From Verrucomicrobiia bacterium (GTDB lineage: Bacteria; Verrucomicrobiota; Verrucomicrobiia; Limisphaerales; UBA1100): a stretch of DNA of 64,000 bases. Of the stretch, positions 16,764 through 26,500 are shown piece by piece. Where the stretch lies: contig JAAZZB010000006.1 of NCBI GenBank assembly GCA_014239365.1, positions 70,307-134,306 of the forward strand. The letters are read 5' to 3'. Under the pieces are notes generated by a model. That model was given only the letters and a program-made list of their open reading frames with translations. It made no database searches and was not told the origin of the DNA. Every line of letters starts with the position of its first letter. The stretch's first letter is position 1. The position numbers and the translations under genes were made by a program.

Positions 16764-18146
16764 TTATATCTCCCAGCCTTTGCGGTAATCTTTGGTGGCA
16801 AAGGCGGTGGCTTTTGGGTTTGAGGATTTGAGTTTCTTGGCGTTCCAATCGAAGCCTTCGCCGACGCGCATTGCGATGTTGCCCAACAGGATGGCTTCGG
16901 TGAAGTTGCCGGCGTGGTTGAAATTGGAGAGGGCGAGTTCGGGGTTGTTGGCCTTGATGGCTTCGGCCCACTCGAGTTTCATGCCGACATCGCCTTTGTT
17001 ATTGCGGGCGAGCACGGGGTCGGTTTTTTTGAATTCCGGCGCTGCTTTGCCGCCGGGCACGGGGAGGAGTTTCCACGCGGCGCCGTAGTCGTTGGGAGAA
17101 TATAGAATACCTTTGGTGCCGACGATGAGCGAGCCGCTTCCGGGGGGATTGTTGCCGTGGAAGAGCTCGGCGGGCGGCAGTTTCTTTTTGCCGTTTTGTT
17201 TGCCTTCGTACCAAAAGAAATCCACTGCGCCGCGGCTCCCACGAACGCCTCGGCCACGGATGGCGGGGAATTTTAGTTTGATCACGGCCCACGCGGGGAA
17301 GGTCTCGGGGTTGATGGGGCCAACGGTGATGGGCTCGACCCACGTCGGTTGCGTGAGACTGCAACCCATATAAGCGAGGTTGGCAGTGTGACAGGCCATG
17401 TCGCCCATTGCGCCGGTGCCGTAGTCCCACCAACCGCGCCATTTGAAAGGATGATAACCGGCGTTGTACGGGCGCATCTTGGCGGGGCCAATGAATGAAT
17501 CCCAATCGACGGTGTCGGGCACGGCTTGCTCGGGTAAAGCCTTGGTGATGCCCGGCGCTTGCGGCCACACGGGGCGGTTGGTCCACACGTGACATTCCTT
17601 GATCTCGCCGATGGCGCCCGCCCACAATGCCTCGACGCCTTCGCGCATGCCGTTCATCGAGGTGCCTTGATTTCCCATTTGGGTGCACACTTTATTTTTC
17701 TTCGCCTCGAGGCGCATTTGGCGCGCTTCCCAAACGGTGTGGGTCAGCGGTTTTTGGCAGTAAACATGAATGCCCTGACGCATCGCGCGGATGGCGGCGG
17801 GGGCGTGCGTGTGATCGGGGGTGGACACGGTGCACGCGTCGATCTCCTTGCCCATCTTGTCGAGCATTTCGCGGAAGTCGGTAAACTTTTTTGCCTTGGG
17901 AAAATTCTTGGCCGCGCCCGCGCCTCGGCGGAAGTCCACATCGCAAAGCGCAACCACCTCTCCGATTTTACCCGCGCCGCTAATATCGCTGCCGCCCTTG
18001 CCGCCCACGCCGATGCCGGCGACGGCGAGGCGTTCATTGGCGCCGAAAACGCGGGAGGGGAGAAAGTTCACCGCGATGGCTGAGGCCGCGCCAGCCTTGA
18101 GGATGTCGCGTCGGGTGTAGGATTTGATCAAAGTTTTGTGTGACAT
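16764..18146 (-). CDS. Tat-exported Gfo/Idh/MocA-family oxidoreductase
   Basis: This NAD(P)-dependent sugar or inositol oxidoreductase-like protein has 460 residues. A twin-arginine signal (YTRRDILKAGAASA) follows the ATG at 18146. The Rossmann fold appears as LAVAGIGVGGKG, the family motif CTVSTPDHTHAPAA is near residue 105, and the catalytic-loop Lys lies in CQKPLTH near 133. The C-terminal substrate half includes FKWRGWWDYGTGAMGDMACH, a phrase typical of the large PVC subfamily. It is a paralogue of the next gene (18279-19619), with the same order of motifs. The substrate is unknown. Confidence 0.9.
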   Translation of the reverse strand: MSHKTLIKSYTRRDILKAGAASAIAVNFLPSRVFGANERLAVAGIGVGGKGGSDISGAGKIGEVVALCDVDFRRGAGAAKNFPKAKKFTDFREMLDKMGKEIDACTVSTPDHTHAPAAIRAMRQGIHVYCQKPLTHTVWEARQMRLEAKKNKVCTQMGNQGTSMNGMREGVEALWAGAIGEIKECHVWTNRPVWPQAPGITKALPEQAVPDTVDWDSFIGPAKMRPYNAGYHPFKWRGWWDYGTGAMGDMACHTANLAYMGCSLTQPTWVEPITVGPINPETFPAWAVIKLKFPAIRGRGVRGSRGAVDFFWYEGKQNGKKKLPPAELFHGNNPPGSGSLIVGTKGILYSPNDYGAAWKLLPVPGGKAAPEFKKTDPVLARNNKGDVGMKLEWAEAIKANNPELALSNFNHAGNFTEAILLGNIAMRVGEGFDWNAKKLKSSNPKATAFATKDYRKGWEI

Positions 18147-18207
18147 GAGAACGTGTGTGTCAGCCGAGTATCGACTGTGCACGAGGATGCGCAAGGGTTT
18201 TTTTGTT

Positions 18208-18271
18208 GAACCGCCAAGCCCCCAAGACGCCAAGTTTATCTTTTCCTGGCGTCTTTGTGACTTAGCGGTTC
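18208..18271. repeat. Inverted repeat (AACCGCCAAG...CTTGGCGGTT family), copy 1
   Basis: Left arm 18208-18235 (GAACCGCCAAGCCCCCAAGA then CGCCAAG) and right arm 18246-18271 (CTGGCGTCTTTGTGACTTAG then CGGTTC) are imperfect complements. It lies between the two Gfo/Idh paralogues, and a second copy lies upstream of the second paralogue at 19664. Confidence 0.8.
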
Positions 18272-18278
18272 ACCCGAT

Positions 18279-19619
18279 TTACCAACCCCAGCCTTTGCGG
18301 TATTCGCGGCGGACAAATTGGTTGGCGTTGGCGCTTTTGGCGGTGCCTTTTTTGGGGTCCCAGTCGAGCGGTTCGTTGGCGCGGATAGCGAGATTGCCGA
18401 GCAACACGACTTCGGTAAACGGACCGGCAATTTCGAAGCGGCTCAATGGAGCGTGGCCTTTGCCGGCGGCGGCATCGAGCCATTCGGTGTAATTGCTCTT
18501 CACACGCGGGAGGGTGCGCGGCGTGTTTTGCTCGATGTGTTTTACCTCGTCGGCGGCGCGACCGGTGACTTTCCAGCTATTGCGGAATCGATTGAAAAAA
18601 AGTTTCCCCTTCGTGCCCACGAGCATTGAGCCGTAGCTGCCTTGGCGACCGCCTTTCGCCATATTCACGCCGCCGGTAGTTTCCTGCGAGGGCGCGTTTT
18701 GCACGCCGTCTTTTTTTCCATCGTACCAAACCAGCTTCACCGGCGGACGCTTCCCGCGCGCGGGGAATTGATAATCGATGACGGCCCATTTGGGCGGGCT
18801 TTCTTTCGTGCCGCCGCCGTGCCGCGCCTCCACGTGCGTGGGCACGCCGAGCTCGAGACTCCACCACGCCATATCCATTAAGTGACACGCCATATCGCCC
18901 AACGCGCCCGTGCCGAAATCCCACCAACCGCGCCACGCGAAGGGCACGTAGCCTTTGCCGTATTCGCGGAAGGGCGCGGGGCCGAGCCACAAATCCCAAT
19001 CCACATTCGCGGGCACCGGCTCCTTGGGCGGACGCGCCGCCATGCCTTGCGGCCAAATGGGGCGGTTCGTCCACACGTGCGCTTCGGTGACCTCGCCGAT
19101 GATGCCCGCGCGCACAAGCTCCACCACACGCCGGATGGGTTCGCCCGCGTGCGCTTGGTTGCCCATTTGCGTGACCACCTTGCTGGCGGCGGCTTGCTTC
19201 ACCAACTCGCGCGCTTCCCACACATTATGCGTGAGTGGTTTTTGGGTGTAACAATGCTTGCCCATTTGCATCGCCTTCATCGTGGCCACGGCGTGGGTGT
19301 GGTCGGGCGTGGAGATGGTGCAGGCGTCGATGCTCTTACCCATTTGATCGAGCATCACGCGGAAATCAGAAAACACTTTTGCCTTCGGATATTTTTTGAA
19401 CGACCCCGCGCCGCGCCGCGGATCCACATCGCAGAGCGCCACGATATCCGCGCCCGCCGCAGCGGAGCCATTGATATCCGCCGTGCCTTTGCCGCCCGCG
19501 CCAATCCCGGCGACGGCGAGGCGCGCGTTGGCGCCAAAGACGCGTGAAGGAAAAAAGTTAAACGCAAACGCGGAAGCCGCGCCGGCTTGGATAGCTTGTC
19601 GACGTGTGATGCGTGGCAT
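18279..19619 (-). CDS. Tat-exported Gfo/Idh/MocA-family oxidoreductase (paralogue)
   Basis: This 446-residue paralogue of the preceding protein starts at the ATG at 19619, just before a twin-arginine signal (RITRRQAIQAGAASA). The Rossmann motif is LAVAGIGAGGKG, the family motif is CTISTPDHTHAVAT, and the active-site Lys lies in TQKPLTH. The C-terminal half has FAWRGWWDFGTGALGDMACH. It keeps NAFNFFPSRVFGAN-type sequence in the mature N terminus, almost the same as its neighbour, which points to tandem duplication. The two are separated by 132 bp that includes an inverted repeat, so they are probably not on one uninterrupted message. Confidence 0.9.
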   Translation of the reverse strand: MPRITRRQAIQAGAASAFAFNFFPSRVFGANARLAVAGIGAGGKGTADINGSAAAGADIVALCDVDPRRGAGSFKKYPKAKVFSDFRVMLDQMGKSIDACTISTPDHTHAVATMKAMQMGKHCYTQKPLTHNVWEARELVKQAAASKVVTQMGNQAHAGEPIRRVVELVRAGIIGEVTEAHVWTNRPIWPQGMAARPPKEPVPANVDWDLWLGPAPFREYGKGYVPFAWRGWWDFGTGALGDMACHLMDMAWWSLELGVPTHVEARHGGGTKESPPKWAVIDYQFPARGKRPPVKLVWYDGKKDGVQNAPSQETTGGVNMAKGGRQGSYGSMLVGTKGKLFFNRFRNSWKVTGRAADEVKHIEQNTPRTLPRVKSNYTEWLDAAAGKGHAPLSRFEIAGPFTEVVLLGNLAIRANEPLDWDPKKGTAKSANANQFVRREYRKGWGW

Positions 19620-19663
19620 GGGAGAAGGCTGCGGAAGTTGCCCGCGATTGTAAAGATTTTTTT

Positions 19664-19714
19664 GAACCGCCAAGGCCAAAAATGAACTTGGCGTCTTTGT
19701 GCCTTGGCGGTTAA
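19664..19714. repeat. Inverted repeat (AACCGCCAAG...CTTGGCGGTT family), copy 2
   Basis: Left arm from 19664 (GAACCGCCAAGGCC) and right arm 19688-19714 (TTGGCGTCTTTGTGCCTTGG then CGGTTAAC). It shares the GGCGTCTTTGTG core with the copy at 18208 and occupies the divergent gap upstream of the small membrane protein gene. Confidence 0.8.
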
Positions 19715-19727
19715 CAATCCCCGCGCT

Positions 19728-20006
19728 ATGGATTATCTACGCGACCAAGCGTTTCAATATTACGGCTGCGACTGGGCGGCGATGGTGTTCACATTTCTTT
19801 CGTTGTACCTGCTGGGCAACCGCAACCGGTTCGGTTTTGCAATGGGAATCGGGGCAAACGTTTTTTGGTTCAGCTATGGCTTCATGACCCACAGTGTCGC
19901 CAATATGCTGTGCAGCGTGGTGGTGATGCTGCTGCAGTTTCGCGGTTGGCAAAAGTGGACGCGCGAATCTGAAAAGACTGTTGAGGCCAAACCGGAGATC
20001 GCCTGA
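19728..20006 (+). CDS. Small integral membrane protein, PnuC/PQ-loop-like
   Basis: This 92-residue protein has three predicted membrane helices (about 14-32, 38-56 and 58-76) and a charged C-terminal tail. The pattern S-L-Y-L-L-G-N-R-N-R...G-A-N-V-F-W-F-S-Y-G recalls one half of the nicotinamide-riboside transporter PnuC or a semiSWEET unit, which work as dimers of three-helix bundles. The similarity is short. The start is the ATG at 19728, with no obvious Shine-Dalgarno sequence. A second membrane-protein gene follows 77 bp later on the same strand. The substrate is unknown. Confidence 0.6.
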   Translation: MDYLRDQAFQYYGCDWAAMVFTFLSLYLLGNRNRFGFAMGIGANVFWFSYGFMTHSVANMLCSVVVMLLQFRGWQKWTRESEKTVEAKPEIA

Positions 20007-20083
20007 CGCAAGCTCGACATTTGCCGCAAACTGTAGTAGCTTCCGCGCCGATTCCGGATGAACCGGATCACCCAAAACGCACT

Positions 20084-20680
20084 ATGAACTCCCGCTCATT
20101 CCTCGCCGCGCTGGCGGCCGCCTTTGTTGTTTTTGTCTGGCAATCCATTTCGCATATGGCCCTGCCGTGGTTTCACGATTCGCTCAACAAATTTGAAAAC
20201 GAAGCCGCGATGGTGGAGGCGTTCAAGGCCAATGCCAAGGTCGATGGAATTTATCATTTGCCGCAAGCGGATATGAAAGACGAAGCCGCCACCGAAGCGG
20301 CGATGAAACAAATGGAAACCGGCGTGTCCGTGTTCGTCGCCGTGCGGCTCAACGGCCGTGGCGGCATGGCGCAATCACTGGTGCACCAGTTTATTTACAA
20401 TCTCCTCGGCGCGCTGTTCGTCACGTTTTTGCTCACCAAACTCTCGCACTCGGGCACGGGCTGTCGCGTGGGCGTCACAGTGTTCTTCGCGCTGTTCGCC
20501 ATCGCCACCGCCATCCTCCCCAACTGGTCGTGGTGGGCTTTCTCTAATTCCTTCACCGGCTTTTTGGTGTTCGATCATCTCGTGGGCTGGACGCTCGCCG
20601 GCTTCGTGCTCGCCAAGCTCGTGCCCAAAAATGATGAAGGCGAACCGGAAATCGAATCGGTTGAAAGTGACTCAGAATAA
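20084..20680 (+). CDS. Membrane protein of unknown function
   Basis: The 198-residue product has an N-terminal membrane helix (ALAAAFVVFVWQSISHMALPW), a soluble stretch of about 80 residues rich in Ala/Glu/Lys (periplasmic if the first helix is N-in), and two or three further helices, ending in an acidic tail (EGEPEIESVESDSE). The ATG at 20084 is preferred to an upstream one because the helix then begins at once. I recognise no family. It converges with the broken GYF gene, with 2 nt between the stops. Confidence 0.6.
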   Translation: MNSRSFLAALAAAFVVFVWQSISHMALPWFHDSLNKFENEAAMVEAFKANAKVDGIYHLPQADMKDEAATEAAMKQMETGVSVFVAVRLNGRGGMAQSLVHQFIYNLLGALFVTFLLTKLSHSGTGCRVGVTVFFALFAIATAILPNWSWWAFSNSFTGFLVFDHLVGWTLAGFVLAKLVPKNDEGEPEIESVESDSE

Positions 20681-20682
20681 AA

Positions 20683-21451
20683 TTACTTCAACGCCGCTTT
20701 CACCTCTGCTTTGCGCATAAAGATCAGAAGGATAATAGGATAAACAATGCGCAGTAATTTCCCGATCATTTGACCGATCTTTCCCGGCGTTAACTCGGTA
20801 CTGCCTGAAACGTTGCCAATTGCATCAGGCATCAAAGCAAATTCCATTATTGATTCAGCGATACTGACCAATAAATATCCGATGGCATAAATATCCGATG
20901 GCATAAACCATCGCCAACGTGCGACCCCATTTTTTAGCCATCAACAGCCCAACGCCGCTGATTAATTGGATCAATAACAGGATGATTGCCACCCCGCTGA
21001 GAACCACACCGAATATCAACATTGGCTTCGCTTCACTGCCGATTTTCCCAGCTTCAACCGCCGCCAAAAGAGCGATCAACGCGGCTGTCCCGATGCCCTG
21101 ACAAATCCCGCATAAGATGCCAAACAGGATGTTCAATATACCAAACACTTTCGGTGTTTGAGTGGGCGTGGAGGCAGGTGCGGTGGCCACCGGCGGCGGT
21201 GCGGCGCTAAGGGCGGCGGCGAATTCCGGGAAGGTGGCGACGGCGGCCCATTCGGTTGTGCCTTCTTTGTGGATCATCGTCGCGGCGTTGGCTTGGCCGG
21301 ATTGAATCCATTGAATCACCGCCGCTTCATCCACGGGGCCGTACTGTTGCTGGTCGCTGCCAAGAATGGTGTAAACATACGGTTGGGGCCGATTGCGGGC
21401 TTGCGTGCCGCCTCGAACCGCACCACACTGCACGCACACCCCGCCCGGCAT
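20683..21451 (-). pseudogene. GYF-domain membrane protein, frameshifted by a 16-bp duplication
   Basis: Two overlapping reading frames make up one gene. The upstream part (start ATG 21451) has a small Cys pair (CVQC), a GYF_2-like domain ([20 protein letters not shown], about residues 25-75), a Pro/Ala linker and two membrane helices up to LAMVYAIGYL. Here a perfect 16-bp tandem duplication throws the frame. The downstream part resumes with the same YAIGYL and continues with LVSIAES and a third helix to a Lys-rich end. Removing one 16-bp copy leaves 753 nt, a clean 250-residue protein. The gene is AT-richer than its surroundings. It may be a true pseudogene, a phase-variable state or an assembly error. 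Confidence 0.8.
20871..20902. repeat. Perfect 16-bp tandem duplication
   Basis: The unit ATAAATATCCGATGGC occurs at 20871-20886 and again, without a single change, at 20887-20902, followed by a partial third unit (ATAAA). Sixteen is not a multiple of three, so it breaks the GYF-domain gene. Because it is exact, it is recent or is kept variable by slippage. Confidence 0.95.
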
Positions 21452-21484
21452 CAAGTTATTTGCCGTGCAATTTTGAAAATAAAA

Positions 21485-23032
21485 ATGAAAACCCTCACAC
21501 GCATTTTTCAAATCACCGCCCTCGTGTGGTTCACCTCCGCCCTCTCCGCCGCGCCCGCCGGCAAACGGCCGAACATTTTGTTTGTCTTTACCGACGACCA
21601 CGCGGCGCACGCCATTAGCGCTTATGGTTCAAAGATAAACACCACGCCTCACATGGATCGCCTTGCCAAAGAAGGTATGCTTTTTGAAAAATGTTACGTG
21701 AGCAATTCCATTTGCGGGCCAAGCCGCGCCGTGATTCTCACCGGTAAATACAATCACCTCAACGGTTACTTCCGCAACGGCCTCACGTTCGATGGCTCGC
21801 AAATGACGTTTCCTAAACTGCTGGGCAAGGCCGGTTATGCGACGGCGATGATCGGCAAATGGCATTTGAAAAGCACGCCCACGGGGTTTGATTACTTCGA
21901 CGTGCTCGTCGGCCAAGGGCCGTATTATAATCCGCCAATGAAAACGACGAACGCGGAAGGCAAAGTCGTCACCGTCAAGCACACCGGTTACACCACCGAC
22001 ATTATCACCGACAAAGCGCTGGCGTGGCTCAAGAATGATCGCGATCAATCCAAACCATTTATGCTGATGTACCAACACAAAGCCCCGCATCGCAACTGGC
22101 AGCCGGGGCCGAAACATCTCACGCTGTTTGATGATGTGGAGATTCCCGAGCCGGAAACTTTGTGGGACAATTACGAAGGCCGCACTTCAGCCGCCCACAA
22201 ACAAGCAATGACCATCGCGCGCCATCTCAGCCCCAACGACCTCAAGCTCAACGCCGGCCCCGGCAACCTCACACCCGCGCAAAAGAAAAATTGGGACGCC
22301 GCTTACGGCCCCAAAAACGAAGCCTTCCGCAAAGCCAAACTCCAAGGCAAAGCGTTGGTGAAATGGAAATACCAGCGCTACATCAAAGACTACCTCCGCT
22401 GCGTGCAAAGCGTGGACGACAACCTCGGCCGCGTGCTCGATTATCTCGACGCCAGCGGCCTCGCCAAAAACACCATCGTCATTTACAGCAGCGACCAAGG
22501 CTGGTACCTCGGCGATCACGGCTGGTACGACAAACGCTGGATGTACGAGGAAAGCCTCGTGATGCCGCTGCTCGTCCGCTGGCCCGGCGTCGTCAAGCCC
22601 GGCAGCCGCAACACCGACATCGTTTCCAATCTGGATTTTGCCGAAACCTTTTTAGACATCGCCGGCGCAAAAATCCCCGCAGCAATGCAAGGCCACAGCA
22701 TCGTACCGCTCCTCGAAGGCCGCACGCCCAAAAATTGGCGCACGCATTTTTATTATCACTACTACGAATTCCCCGGCGCCCACAGCGTCGCCCGCCACTA
22801 CGGCGTCACCAACGGCCGCCACAAACTCATTTACTTTTACCAATACGACGAGTGGGAACTCTTCGACCTCGGCAAAGACCCCAACGAACTCACCAGCGTC
22901 TACGGCAACAGCGACTACAAAAAAGTGCAGTCCGATCTCCTCGCCCAACTCAAACGCCTCCGCGCCCAATACAAAGTCCCCGAACAAGACCCCGTCCGCC
23001 CCCCGCGCAAGCCCCGCCCAAAGAAAAAGTAA
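21485..23032 (+). CDS. Secreted arylsulfatase-type sulfatase
   Basis: This 515-residue type I sulfatase has a signal peptide (about residues 1-24, ending SALSAAPAG). The metal-binding FTDDHAAH follows, and the active-site CGPSR (near residue 76) has a Cys that a formylglycine-generating enzyme would convert. Further conserved parts are GKWHLKSTP near 128 and [18 protein letters not shown] near 338. The subgroup resembles PVC sulfatases acting on sulfated polysaccharides. The ATG at 21485 is only 33 bp from the divergent GYF gene, so both promoters share a very small region. The polysaccharide substrate cannot be told from the sequence. Confidence 0.95.
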   Translation: MKTLTRIFQITALVWFTSALSAAPAGKRPNILFVFTDDHAAHAISAYGSKINTTPHMDRLAKEGMLFEKCYVSNSICGPSRAVILTGKYNHLNGYFRNGLTFDGSQMTFPKLLGKAGYATAMIGKWHLKSTPTGFDYFDVLVGQGPYYNPPMKTTNAEGKVVTVKHTGYTTDIITDKALAWLKNDRDQSKPFMLMYQHKAPHRNWQPGPKHLTLFDDVEIPEPETLWDNYEGRTSAAHKQAMTIARHLSPNDLKLNAGPGNLTPAQKKNWDAAYGPKNEAFRKAKLQGKALVKWKYQRYIKDYLRCVQSVDDNLGRVLDYLDASGLAKNTIVIYSSDQGWYLGDHGWYDKRWMYEESLVMPLLVRWPGVVKPGSRNTDIVSNLDFAETFLDIAGAKIPAAMQGHSIVPLLEGRTPKNWRTHFYYHYYEFPGAHSVARHYGVTNGRHKLIYFYQYDEWELFDLGKDPNELTSVYGNSDYKKVQSDLLAQLKRLRAQYKVPEQDPVRPPRKPRPKKK

Positions 23033-23039
23033 ACACGGG

Positions 23040-23146
23040 AGGGACGAGTTCCACCTCGTCCCAAATCTTTTAATTCAAAATTCACCACAGAGGCACAGAG
23101 GGCACAGAGATTTTTTGCCTCTGTGTTCTCTGTGTCTCAGTGGTAT
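23040..23146. repeat. Composite hairpin repeat, copy flanking hicB on the left
   Basis: It combines a GGGACGAGTTCCACCTCGTCCC palindrome-like block (23041-23062) with a long inverted repeat, CACCACAGAGGCACAGAGGG against CCTCTGTGTTCTCTGTG, at 23083-23144. It is nearly identical over about 105 bp to 23390-23494, in direct orientation. A more distant nested version is at 45161-45277. Confidence 0.9.
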
Positions 23147-23164
23147 AAAAACCGAGGTGAACTA

Positions 23165-23377
23165 ATGAGCCGACGATACGCCATTGTAATTGAGCAAGGC
23201 CCTGAAAGTTACGGGGCCCACGTTCCTGATTTACCCGGCTGTGTGGCAGCCGCCACTTCCCGCAGTGAAGTGCTGCAATTGATTCGGGAAGCCATCGATC
23301 TCCACCTCGAAACCTTGCGCGAAAGCGGCGAGCCCATCCCCGAGCCCGCTTCTCAAACTGAATACGTAGAGGTATAA
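23165..23377 (+). CDS. Orphan HicB-like antitoxin
   Basis: This 70-residue protein has the partial RNase H-like fold of HicB antitoxins: YAIVIEQGPESYGAHVPDLPGC near the N terminus, then a helix with SEVLQLIREAIDLHLETL. HicB proteins bind and neutralise the HicA mRNA nuclease. The start ATG at 23165 has GAGGTGA 6 nt upstream. No hicA-sized reading frame with a double-stranded-RNA-binding pattern is found on either side, and the C-terminal DNA-binding domain of many HicBs is absent. The gene lies between two nearly identical direct repeats (23040-23146 and 23389-23494). It may be a solitary regulator or the remains of a module. Confidence 0.8.
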   Translation: MSRRYAIVIEQGPESYGAHVPDLPGCVAAATSRSEVLQLIREAIDLHLETLRESGEPIPEPASQTEYVEV

Positions 23378-23388
23378 TTTGCGGCTCT

Positions 23389-23494
23389 TGGACGAGTTCC
23401 ACCTCGTCCCAAATCGTTTAATTCAGAATTCACCACAGAGGCACAGAGGGCACAGAGAATTTTGCCTCTGTGTTCTCTGTGCCTCTGTGGTTAA
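23389..23494. repeat. Composite hairpin repeat, copy flanking hicB on the right
   Basis: A near-copy of 23042-23146: GGACGAGTTCCACCTCGTCC, then a TTTAATTCA linker, then the CACAGAGGCACAGAGGGCAC inverted repeat. The two copies differ by only a few substitutions and a 2-nt length change in the loop. Confidence 0.9.
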
Positions 23495-23505
23495 AAAAGA
23501 AATCT

Positions 23506-26500
23506 TCACTCCCCGCGCAGGTACGCCAGCAAATCGGCCATCGCCGCTGGCGGCAGCGCGGCTTCGAGGCCGGGGGGCATTAGGGAAAGGCCGGTGCTTT
23601 GGAGGGTTTTGATGTTGGCGCGGAGGATGATTTGTTCGGCGCCAATGGCGGTGCGCAGCGTGAGGCTGGTGGGGGTCTCAGCGGTGATGACGCCGGTGTG
23701 CGCGGTGGCGTTGCGGGTGATGATGACGTAGCCGACGTACTTGTCTTCCACGGCGCGATTGGGATCGAGGATGGCGGTGAGCCAATCGGCGGTGGGCTTG
23801 GCGGCGAAGAGGGCGGGGTCCGGACCGACAGGATTGCCTTGATTATTGAACCGATGGCAAACGGCGCAGTTGGCTTTGAACAGGAACGCGCCGTCTTCGG
23901 CGTTGCCTTTGAGTTTCCCAATACCGGCATAGCGGGCGATGACTTTGGCGCGGTTGGGATCGACTTTGCCGAAGAGTTGGATGGCGCGTGCGCGGAGGGT
24001 GGCGTCGGTGTGTTTGGTAAATTTCTGGCGATGCGCGGGGCTGATTTGGTTGGCGGCCAAATCGCCTTTCTCGAGCGCAGCGAGAAGGGCTTGCGTCCAC
24101 GCGGGGCGGGTGAGGAGGGTTTCAATCGCTTCGGCGCGGATGGCGGGGCTGAAGGTTTGCCAACTACCGAGTAATGCGCTGACCAAGTGCGGCTGATGAA
24201 TTTTTCGCAACGTGGCGAAGGCGGTTTTTTGAAGCGCGGGCGGATGCTCGGCGGCGAGTAATTTGACGAGGGTTTTTTTGTCGGCATCAATCGGTTCGAG
24301 ACCACGCCCGAGAAGCGGAATGGCAGCTTGGCGTTCGGCGACGGTGGCGTTGGGATTGGCGGCGGTGGCGCGGGCGTGTTTGAACAGGGCGGCGGTTTTG
24401 GTAAGGGCGGCTTTGAGTTTGGGCGGAGCGGTCTTTTGGAAATCGATGAGAGTTTGGCCGCGGGCGTGGAGGGCGTCGAGCAGTCCGGCCAAGATGGTGA
24501 GGTCGGCGGGAGTAAGATCATTGAGCACGAGCGCGAGGGCGTCGAGTTGCTCGCCGGTGGTGGCGAGTTTGAGGAGGTGATTGGAAAGCGCGGCGGGCGG
24601 GCGGCCTTTCTGCGAAAAGATTTGCTTGAGCATCGCGGCGGCGTGCGGGGCGGCGGAGCTTTTCACCGCCAACTGAATGTCAGCATTTTTGGGATGCTGC
24701 ACGGCAAGGTAAACAAGGCCTTCGGTGACAAGCTGGCCCTTGCCTTGGCCGAGGGTGAAGGCGAGCTGGCGGAGGACGCGGGGGGATTTGTCGGTGAGGC
24801 ATTGGCGGGCGAGCGCTTCGTTGCCGCCCTCGCATAAACGCACGGCGTGTTCGCGGACGGCCGCGTGGTCATCGCGCAGAGCACGGGCAAGGGTTTCTTT
24901 GTTGAGCGCGTTCAAGCCCGCGAGGGTGTGCAGGGCGTGGATGCGTGCTTGGGGCGAAACGATTCCGCGCAACATATTGGCGGCGATGGAGCCGAGGCGC
25001 TGATGGGTTTTCGGGTCGTTGCGCGTGATGAGCAATCGCTGGGCGGTGTCGCGTTGCCAACCGTTGGGATGGTCGAGTGCCCAGACGAGTTGTCGCGTGG
25101 GGAGTTTATCGAGGCGCGGGATTTTTCGCAGCTTTGCGCCTTTGGGAACCACGCGCCAAATGCGTCCTTTGTCGTGGCCGGCGCGGAGGTCCACGCGGCT
25201 TTGCATCGTGGCGGGAATCCACTCGGGATGCTCGATGATGAGGCGGTACATATCGGCGATGTACAACGCGCCGTCGGGGCCGGTTTTGAGTTGCACGGGG
25301 CGAAACCAGTTGTCGGTGCTGGCGAGGAATTCGCTTTTCTCTTCGCCCGCCGCGCGGTGGCTCTTGAAGCTCACGCCGTCGGGCACGAGCACTTCGCGAT
25401 GGACGAGATTGTGCACCGGTTCGCTGATGAACACGCTGCGCGCAAACTCTTTGCCGAACAAGCCGCCGCGATAAGGCGTGGCGCTGTTGGCGCTGGTCAC
25501 GTGTCCGTAGCTTTGCGGTTGATTCGGGCGCACCATCTTCGCGCTGATGGGGAAACAGCGGTTGCTGGAAAACGTATTGCGACGCGTGGCCCCCACGGCG
25601 AGCTGCGGATTGCGCGCGAGGTAACGCAACGGCACGTGGTAATGCCACAGCCAGTTTGGGTTGTTGTTGCCGAACCAATTCCCCCAGTCATCGCGCCAAC
25701 GGCCGAACTGTGTTTGGCCCGCGACGGCTTCGAATTCGCCAGTCATCTTAAAACGAAAATCGCGTCCGCTTATATTAGTGCGCGCGCCCGTGGCTTTGCT
25801 GGTGATCGTGCCGCCGCTGTCGCCGTTGGCGGCGTAAATCCAGTTGTCCAGCCCGAGCGCAAAGCCATTCATCCGATGCTGCTGATTGCCCTCGCGGAAG
25901 CCGGTGAAAAGCACGCGGCGCACATCGGCGCGGCCATCGCCGGTGGTGTCCTCGGCGTAGAGGATGTCCGGCGCGGCACTGATGAGCACGCCCTTGCCCC
26001 ACGCGAGCACGCCATTGGGAAAATTCAGGCCCTCGAGAAACACCGTCGATTTTTCATAACGCCCGTCGCCGTCCGCATCCTCCAGCCAACGCACCACGCC
26101 GCCGGGTTTGCCATCGATGCCGAGCGGATAATCGCCCATCTCGGCCACCCAAAGTTTGCCGTCCGCGCCCCAGTCGAACGCCACCGGATCGCGCAATTGC
26201 GGCTCGCTCGCGACGAGCTGCACCGCGAAGCCCTCGCGCACTTGAAAGCATTGGCGGCTTTCCTCCGGCTCCTTCGCCTTCGGCCCGCCGAAATCCAGCA
26301 ACTCCTTAAACGACCGCCGATCCACCACATCCGGCAAATGCGCCGTGTCCTCGTTTTGAACCCACAAGTGCCCGCTATGAAACCACGCGCCATTATTCGG
26401 ATGCTTGCCCCCGCGCGAAATCATCGGGATCGCATCCTTGTCCCCGCGCTTCCCCTCGCGCGCCATCGTCCATCCCGGCTTCCATCCCAACCCCGGATTC

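Noticed and set aside
23040..23494. Possible CRISPR array
   Set aside because: There are only two direct repeats of about 105 bp with a gene between them, each made of hairpins; no regular short spacers.
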